Below the pieces are notes generated by a model. It saw only the letters and a program-made list of their open reading frames with translations. It did no database searches and was not told the origin of the DNA. The translations under genes were made by a program, and so were the position numbers. Below, piece after piece: positions 1-9,000 of a stretch of 64,000 bases of DNA. Where the stretch lies: the NCBI RefSeq assembly GCF_019218295.1, contig NZ_JAHUZF010000001.1, positions 1 through 64,000 on the forward strand, in the 5' to 3' direction. The stretch comes from Maritimibacter sp. DP1N21-5 (GTDB lineage Bacteria > Pseudomonadota > Alphaproteobacteria > Rhodobacterales > Rhodobacteraceae). Position 1 is the stretch's first letter, and each line of letters opens with the position of its first letter.

Positions 1-3000
1 TCGCCCAGCACACGGTTGTCGCCGTCGCCAAGCTCGGCCGTGTCCGACCCGCCACCAAGGATCACCCGGTCCTGACCCGCGCCCGAGGTGACCGTGTCGT
101 CGCCATCCGTCGCCAGCCAGTCCGAGGTCAGCCGACCCACGGCCTCCCATTCTCCGGCGTCGCCCAGCACCGCATTGTCGCCCTCGCCGACATGAAGCAC
201 ATCGGCGCCCATGCCACCGAAGACCACATCGTCGCCGGTGCCGGTCGTGATCTCATCGGCACCGCCAAGAGTCTCGGAGAGGCTCGTGAGAACCTCGTCC
301 CCGGTCCAGTCGTTCGTGCCGTAGTCGCCCAGAACGCGGTGGTCGCCATTGCCCAGCGTCGCCTTGTCTGCGCCGCCGCCAAGGATCACCCGCGATCCGC
401 CGTGGCCCAGCGTCACGACGTCGTCGCCGTCGCCCGCCGTCACGTCCGACGTCAGCGTTCCCGCCGCGTCGAAACGTCCTGCATCGCCCAGCACGCTATG
501 CGCGCCGTCGCCCAGGTCGACCGTGTCGCCGCCGACACCCGCCAGCACGACCATGTCCCCGTTCCCGCCGGTGATCGCGTCCGCGCCGCCCTTGTCGTCG
601 TCGAGCGTCTCGATCACCTCGCCCGAGGTCCAGTCCATCGCGCCCGCGTCACCGATCACCCGGTTGTCGCCATTACCAAGCGTCGCGCCATCCGCGCCAC
701 CGCCAAGGATCACCCGGTTGTCGCCGTTTCCGACGGTCACGCTGTCGTCGCCATCCTGCGCGCTCCAGTCGGAGCGAAGCGTGCCCGCGCTGTCGAAGCT
801 CCCGAAGTCGCCCAGGATCACGTTGTCGCCGTCGCCGCCGTCGATCACGTCGCCCGCGTCGCCGCCCATGAGGATGTCGTCGCCACTGCCCGAGGTCAGC
901 GTGTCCACTCCCGTGCCTTCCGCCGTGGTCGCGACCGTCGTGCCCGAGGTCCGGCGCGTCACCGTGCCGGTATCGCCCAGCCCGATCACGCCGCCGTTCC
1001 CGGCGGTCAGCCGGTCAGCCCCCGTGCCCAGTAGGGCAATCGCCGCACCGGCGGTGATGGTCACGACATCGTCCCCGCCGGTCGTTCCCGTCGCTTCGGC
1101 CACATCGCCATCATCGGCGCTGTCGCGATAGTGGCGGATCGTGCCGTCGTCGCCCAGGATCACATCGGCCCCATCGGTCGAGGAGATCGTATCCGCGCCA
1201 AGCCCGCCGATGATCAGGTCATCGCCCGCGCCGCCAATGATCGTATCGTCTCCGGCATAATCGCCAGAAACCGCCGTCAGAAGCACGCCGTCGTCGAGGA
1301 TCTCGATGCTGCCGTTATCGCCAAGGACATAGCTCGTGGCATCGGACAGCGTCACATGGTCCGCCCCGCCGCCCATCACGGCATTGAGGAACCCGGTTCC
1401 GGCGTTCACCGTATCGTCCCCGTCGCTCGCGTCCGAGGCATCGGCGCTGATCTTGGCGACCGCCGCGATCTGTGCCCGGATGCGCGCGTCGTTCTCGAGG
1501 TCTTCCGGCGTCGCGCCCGGCCCCGGCGGGATATAGCTCCGCGCTGCCAGAAGCGCCGCCGGATCGAGCGTCAGCACCCCGTTGTCACCCAGCAGGATGA
1601 GCCCGCCCGAGCCCGCGGTGATCCGGTCGTCGCCCGCGCCGCCGATCACGATGTCGGTGATGTCGGTGCCCGTGCCATTGCCCACGGTGATGATGTCGTC
1701 GCCGTCATGCGCCGTCACGATCCCGGTGATCGTCGAATTGATCACGTCGATGGTGCCAAGATCGCCCAGCACGATGTCGCTGCCCAGCCCGGTGGTCAGG
1801 GTGTCGTTGCCCTCGCCCCCGATGACGAGGTCGTTGCCCTCGCCCGTGGTCACGATATCGTCGCCGCCCGCCGAAGAGGACTTCGACTGCGCGAAGGTCA
1901 CCGCATCCGACAGCCGCGCCCCGCGCAGGATGCCGAAGTCGCCCAGAACCGTGTTCGATCCCTGAAGGTCGATCACCGTCTCGGCCCCGGCCGAAGAGCC
2001 GCCCGCGATCAGGATATCGTTGCCCGCATCGCCGCCCAGCGTATCGGTGCCGGCATTGAGCGAAGTGTCGTACTGAGTGTCGACGCTCTCGATCAGCAGG
2101 TTCTGCGCTACGGTGAGCTGGGCGAAATCGCCCACCACCGCGTCGTTTCCGTCGCCGCCCGACAGCGTGTCGCCACCGCCGCCGCCCAGAAGAAGGTCCG
2201 CCCCGGTGCCGCCCCGGATGACATCGTCACCATCGGCAAGGTCACGCGCCGACAGGATCACCGCCTGCCCGAAATAAGTGACCGGGTCGAAGTCGTCGAT
2301 GGTCAGCACCTGCGCGCCCGCGACCGTCGTGATGTCGAGAAGCCCGCCGACGAGGATATCCACGCCCTTGCCGCCGGTGATCGTGTCATTCCCCATACCG
2401 CCCACGATCAGGTCGTTGCCCAACTGGCCGTGCAGCGTGTCGTTGCCGGCGCCGCCGACCAGAACGTCGGTCCCGTCGCGCAGCGCCAGCGTGTCGATCC
2501 CGGCGTTGCCGGTTTGCCCGGCCTCGCCCGCCGCCGCGCCCCAGCCCCAGAGGGTGGAAACCGCCGCATTGGTTTCGAGCCGGTCGCTCCCCGCGCCGCC
2601 CTCGACCAGCGCATCGGCACCGCCCGCGATGGTCACGGTGTCGTCGCCCGCGCCCGACAGCACCCGGATCACTCCGGTCGCGCCGGACCCTGCGATGATC
2701 TTGTCCGCCCCGCCGCCGGTCAGCACGACATGGTTGCCGCCGCCCAGTGTCACGGTCTCGGCCTCGCTCGCCGCCTTGATCTGGGTCGCGCGGGTGTAGT
2801 CGGCCAGCACGCCCGCAAGGCTCAGCTTCACCGCGTTCCCGTTCGCGTCGGTCCCGTTGTAGTTCTGCTGCGCGCCCGCGCCCGTCACGGTGCCATCGGC
2901 ATTGATACCCAGAAGCGCGCGCACCTTCGCATCGGTCAGCCCGCCGGTGGCGAACTCGGTCAGGAAGACGTCGCGCATCCCCATGTCGCTGTCACCGATG

Positions 3001-6000
3001 AAGATGACGTTGCCGCCCTTGATGTCCACGGTCTCGGACCCGGCCTCGCCGAAGATGACATAGGTCCCCTTGGCATTCGGGCCCGAGGTGATCCGGTCGT
3101 TGCCCGCCCCCGCGAAGACCACGGTGATCCCGTTGTCGGGCAGCTTGATCGTGTCGTTGCCGTCTCCGGCGTAAACCACGACCGGCTTGCCCGCGCCGCT
3201 GGTGTAAAGCCCCGACAGGTCCACGGTGTTGTCGCCATTGCCCGCCGGAATGATGATCCCGCCCGCGTCCTCGCTGAAGCTCCCCGACAGGCTGCCCTGC
3301 TGGTTGGTGAGCTGCACCTGGATCGGTGAATTGGGCCCGCTGAGCGTGATCCGGTCGTTGCCATCCTGCGTGAGGTTCGACATCGAGTTGCCGATGTTGG
3401 ACCCGACTGCAAGGATCGCGGTCTCGCCCGCCGCGATATCGCCCGCCACGCGCGGCGGCAGCTCGAAGCCCCCGAAGGTCAGCGACTCGTTGATGTCCAC
3501 CACCGTATGGCGCCACTTGAGGTCGATGGAGAAAAGCCCGAGGTCGATGGAAATCCCGGCCCAGACCTTGAGGAAGAAATAGACGTCGAAACGCCCCTCG
3601 AAGAGATAGCCGAGCGTCTTGGACGGATCGTCGATCGAGGCGTCGAGGATCGCGACAAGCTCCGGGATGCGCAGCTTGCCGTCGTCGTTCGGGTCGTTGA
3701 ACGAGATCGCGATATTCGCCCCGCCGCCCGCTTCCAGCCCGGCGATGCCAAGGTTCAGCGCCGCATAGATGTCGAAGCCCAGGTCGAGGAACGGCCCGGC
3801 ATCGAGGAAAACCCCGTCCAGAAGCCGCTCGGGATCGAGCGTGTTGACGAAGTTCACGATCCCCGACAGGTCATAACCCGCCGTGAGCCCGGCATAGGCA
3901 TGGGCCCCGATCTCGAAGCGGAACGCGCCCGAGATGATGTCGCTCACCCAACCCGGTGCGCCGATCTCGTTCAGCATCAGATCGACAAGGCTCGTGCGCG
4001 GGAAATCGAGGTTCAGAAGCGTCGCGTGCACCTTGATCAGGTCGACCTGATCGAATTTCCCGGTCAGCAGGTTGATCGCCGAGAAGGGGTCCGACAGCAG
4101 CGGGATCTCGATGGCGAAGCCCTGCTTGAGATTGCCGAAGACACCGAAGGGATTGCCGTTCGACCCCGAGGTGGGCGTCGCGCTTCCCGTGTCCCGCGTC
4201 GCGGTGGAGGCATCGAGTCCGCCACCGCTGCCACGTGCGCCACCCGCCTCGTCGCCCGAGACCGACGAAATCAGGTCGAAGTCGCCAAAGATGAACTGCC
4301 CGCCGGTCGCGTCGAGGGTATCGACGAACTGGTCGATCTGGATGATCGTGTCGCTGATCGACTTGACCACGCCAAAGATCGGGAAGGCCGCCGCCAGCGC
4401 ATCGGTTACGAAGCTGAACGGCACCTCGTTGAGCCAGCCAAGCGCATCGGCCAGCGGGTCGATGAAGGTCTTGATCGGCGTCACGATGGGCTCGATGAAG
4501 GCCTCGTAGATGACGTTCGCGTCGATCCGCACGTTCTTGAACGACAGCTCGTCAAAGACGAAGCCCTCGCCGCTCAGGCTCGCGTAGTGCCCGGCCACCA
4601 CAAGCTCGGTGCGCACCGAGGGGATCAGCGGCGACCCGGCGATGAGCAGCGGGTCCCCCGTCGTCGGGTCGAGGATGTTGGCCTCCAGCCCGATCTGGAT
4701 GTCGATATCGGCGGTGAAGCTGAAGGCGATCAGCTGCGAGGCGTCGATCTTGGTGACATAGAGCGCCTTCTCGAAATCGAGGTCGGCCCCCGCCCCGGTC
4801 TTGGCCTGAATGCCCGACAGGTCCATCGCGATCTCGTCCGCGCCGACCGCGTCGCCCGGCGACACGATGGTCAGACCCTGATCGCCGTAAAGTGCCGCCC
4901 CCAGCGTGGCCGAGACCTTGGCCGTGCCCTCGCCGTTGCCTTCGCCGATGAAGCTCCCGTTCTCTTCCGTCACCGCGTCGGCATTGACGCCCAGCACGCC
5001 CAGAAGCTTGGCCGAGCCCTGGAAGCTGCCCGCGTCCGCGAGCACGCCAATGGTGATCTCGTCATGGTCGGTGTCGTTGAGCAGGAAGAACCCGTTCTTG
5101 TTCAGCCCGAAGCCAAGGTTCACCGTGTAATCAAGCGCCACGCGCACCCGCGAGCCCTGTTTCACATCCAGCTCGAAGCCCGGAATCCCCAGCTCGAAGG
5201 CGATGTCGAGCATCTCGTCAAAGATCGTCGCGCCGAAGTTGATCGTGCCGTAGAGATAGCTCTCGTCCAGCGCCCCGTCGGTGTTCAACGCCGCCTGAAT
5301 GAAGGTGATCGGCTCATTGCCCGCGTTGAACCACTCGTTCAGCTTGTCGTTGAGGAACCCGGTCATCAGGTCCACGGTGGTCGGCATCGAGCCGTCGGCC
5401 TTCGGCGTCTCGGCCGCGACCCGCACGCTTTCCAGAACGTTGAACCGGAAGTCATCGAAGAAGGTGACCGCCGACCCGATGGCATCGCCCACCACCGGCA
5501 GGGTGATGTTGCCCAGATACTCGTCGAACATCGACTGCATCCGGTTCAGGATCATGTCGAGCCCGTCGAGCACCGCGATGGGATCGTTGAGGAAGGCGAG
5601 AACGTTGAAATCCGCGAGGAAGGCGGTGATATCCGCCACCGACGGGAGGTTCAGCGTGAAGTCCCCGGTGATCCCCTCGCCCTGCGACAGCGCGATCACG
5701 TCGCCCGAGAAGGCCGCGAGCGGGTCCGAGACGAAGCTGGCGAGGTCCACGGCGCCCCCCGTCGTGATCAGGTCCGCGTCATAGCGCAGCCCGTGATCCG
5801 CCGGGTTGAGAAAACCGATGTTGTCCTGGAACGGCAGGTCGATCAGAAGACCCACCGCCACGTCGAGGTTGATGAGGTCGAGGAACGACCGCCCGCTGTC
5901 CGTGGCAAGGTCGATCAGATCGGCGAGGTTGTATTCCCCGTCGTGCGCGTCCCCGTCCACGTCGTTGAAACCGACATTCACATGCGCCGGATCCGTGCTG

Positions 6001-9000
6001 CCCTGCCCGGCGGTCAGCATCGCGGTCCCGTTCACCACGCCGACCGAAAGCGGCCCCAGTGCGAGCTTGAGGTTAAGGCCATTTTCCGCCCCGGCAGAAA
6101 GCGTGAGGCTCAGCCCGGTCGCCTCGGTGTCGAGGAAGAGCCGCGGCTTGCCCAGCGTCTGACTCTCCGTCAGCGCCTCGCCCAGCATGTCGCCGGTATG
6201 CGGCAACCCGTCTGCGGTCAGCCCCAGCATCCGGCCCGCGTTGGACCCGCCAAGTTCGGTAACGGTGAAGCGCACCTCGTGCGACACATCCACGCCCGAC
6301 ACGCCGAAGACGATGGCGTCCTTGCCGATGGCTTGCGCGAAATTCGTGCCGACCAGCGTCACCACGTCGCCGATCACCTCGGCCCGCACCAGCTGGCTCG
6401 CGGGCAGGGTCCAGCCGCCGACCGACGTGGCCGCCACTTCGCGCCGGTCGATGTCGAGCGCATCCAGCGCCGCGTTGATCGCCGCGGCCAGCGCCTCCGC
6501 CGTGTCCCGCCCGGCATCCGCCGCCAGCACCACGTCGCCGCCCGCGCCAAGGCTGTCGCCATCCGCCCCGAAGGCAATATGGAACGACAGCGCCGCGCCG
6601 AAATCCGCAAACCCCGCATCAAGCGCCAGAACCGCCGGCTCGAAATCGCCCGGAACGGCCGGCTCTGCGGCCTCGGCCAGCGCCGTTTCGCCCCCGAACA
6701 TCGCCGTCACGTCCTCGGCGTCGATCAGGAAGCTGTTCCCATCGGCCAGCGTGATCTGCCCGGTCGCCGGATCGAAGGTGAAGCTCACGTGCGTTCCGAC
6801 CGCCGTCTGCAGCGCGTCGTTGATCCGGGTCACGAGATCGCCCAGCGTCTCGGCCCCCTCGGTATCCACGTTCACCGTTTTCGACTGGCCCGTCGTCACA
6901 TCGTTCCAGCGGATGCGCAGGTCGTTCGCACCCTCCGCCGACTGCACCAGGTTGGACACCGAACCAAGCCCGGTCAGCGCGGTGTCGAGCGTGGCAAGCT
7001 CCGGCGCGTCCAGAAGCACCTGCGACAGGTCGAGCCCGAAGGCGAAGTCCATCGACAGGTCCGGATCGAAGATCAGCGCCCCGTCGCCGCGCACGTCGGC
7101 AAGGTTGGTCAGGATATCGGCGGCATCCGCGCCGACGATGCTGGCCAGTTGATCCCCGATCAGCGACTTCAGGTCGAAGTTGAACGGCAGTTCCTCGGAG
7201 TAATCCTCGAGGAAGCGGAACGACAGCGCAAAGCCCAGCACCTTGGCATCGGCATCCCACGACAGCGTCACGGTATCCTCGCCAAAGACGCTCTCGAGCA
7301 TCGCGTCGAGCTTGTCGAGCCCCACCTGCGGCTCGTCGCGCATCTCCTGCATCTGCTCGGTCAGGTCCTTTGCGAAGTCGATCGTGTCGAGCAGCGAGAA
7401 GTTCAGAAGCGGAATGTTCTGGTCGAGGAAGGGCAGCTTTTCCTTCAGCGCCTCCCCGGTAAGCGACACGAGGTCGAGGATGGTCTCCAGACTGTCGAGG
7501 ATATCGCCCTCGCCCAGCGTCGTCAGCGCCCGGACCTGTTCGGCCCCCGGCCCCAGCAGATCCCAGCCGAAGCCCGCCAGAGGATCGGTGAGATCGTCGA
7601 TGGACAGCGAAACCCCGTCGAGGATCCCTTCGTTGATCCCGGAAATCCCCACCACGTCCAGCTTCACGTCGCCGAGCTGGATGAACATCTGCGACAGGAC
7701 CTCGTCGGCCCCCACCACATAGGCATCGGCATCCACGCGCCGCACCGCGTCTGCGGTCGTCGCCGCATCGCCACCCGCAGTCAACGCATGACCCGCCCCA
7801 TCGGTCACGATCCCGCCCTGAAGGTCCGTGCGCCCGACCAGTCGGTTGAGCCCCCCGGCCATGTCTCCCGCACCATCCGCATCCGTATGTAGAAACGCGT
7901 CGATGATATTGGTCAGGCTCACCCGGTCGTTGAACATCGCGTCGGCATCGGTGCCGACCACGGTCATGTCGAACTGGGTGTCCAGCATCATGAAGTTCTG
8001 GGAGGCATCAGACGCCCCGACCCGCAGGCCCGCAATCCCAAGGTCCGCGCTCCCGGTGATGTTGGTCGCCTCGGCAGAGATATCCACCGACAGCCCCATA
8101 TCGAGGAAGAAGACGTTGTCCGACAGCGCCTTGCCCAGCGTCTTGGCAAGGGTGGTCTCGTCCTCGGCCGCCTCGATCTCCCGCCGCGCGGCCAGCGCGT
8201 TCTCGGGGCTCTCCGCCGCCGCCTTGTCCAGAAGCCCGGCGGCAAAGCCCAGAATGTCGATCCCGACCGAGGTGCCGAACGTCGCCGTCATTGCCGCCGA
8301 CAGCCGCGCCGACAGGCTCAGATCGGCGAGACCCGCGACCGGAACCCCGGACAGATCGAAGCTCGCGTTTCCGTCGCCCGTCCCGATGCTGGCATCGACC
8401 GTGAGCTCCTCGAGCCCCAGCACAAGCGCGCCGTCCTCGGTCAGCCGCAGGGTCGCATCGCCCATGCCCTCGATCCCGGCGAGCTTGACGTTCACGAACT
8501 CGATCAGCGAGGCAAGGTCGAAGGCCCGCGTCAGCTTCTCGGGATCGAGCCCGAACTTGATCGCCTCCTGCGCGTCGTCTTCCACCGCGAAGGTCAGCGC
8601 CCCGCCCGACACCGTAACCTCGACCGGCAGGCCCACATCGCCCACCGCCGCCATGATCGCATCCGCGATGTCCTGGAGGTTGGGTTCATTGGTGCCTGCG
8701 TCATACCAGCCGCTCGCAGGCTTCTCGACGATGATGTCGATGACCTCGCCACCCCGCTCGGCGCTGAAGACAAGCTGCTCGACGCCGACCATGGTCTCCG
8801 CGAAATCCGGCCCCGGCGTGGAGCTCCCCGTCTGTGCCGGAACGAGCCGCAGGCCATAGTCGGTCTCGGTCACCTGAAGCGTGATCCCGTCGAAGCCTGC
8901 GGTGAGCCCCGCCTGAAGCTGAAGCGGCAGATCGGCCTCGGCAATGCCTGTGCGCAGCGCCGTCAGGATCGTGAGCAGGTTCGCCCCGGTCCCCGCCGCA

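Noticed and set aside
99-1073. CRISPR array or noncoding satellite
   Set aside because: The 324-bp period is far too long for CRISPR, and the repeats are in-frame coding RTX units.
192-3329. Several long plus-strand frames over the RTX repeats
   Set aside because: They are antisense or shifted readings of the repeat array, and their apparent repetitiveness comes from the RTX codons.
3507-7892. Plus-strand open frame of 1461 codons rich in Arg, Val, Asp and His
   Set aside because: It lies wholly antisense to the giant minus-strand gene, whose translation has recognisable LEPR-XLL and calcium-binding repeats; the plus product has no domain and shows the composition of GC-rich antisense frames.
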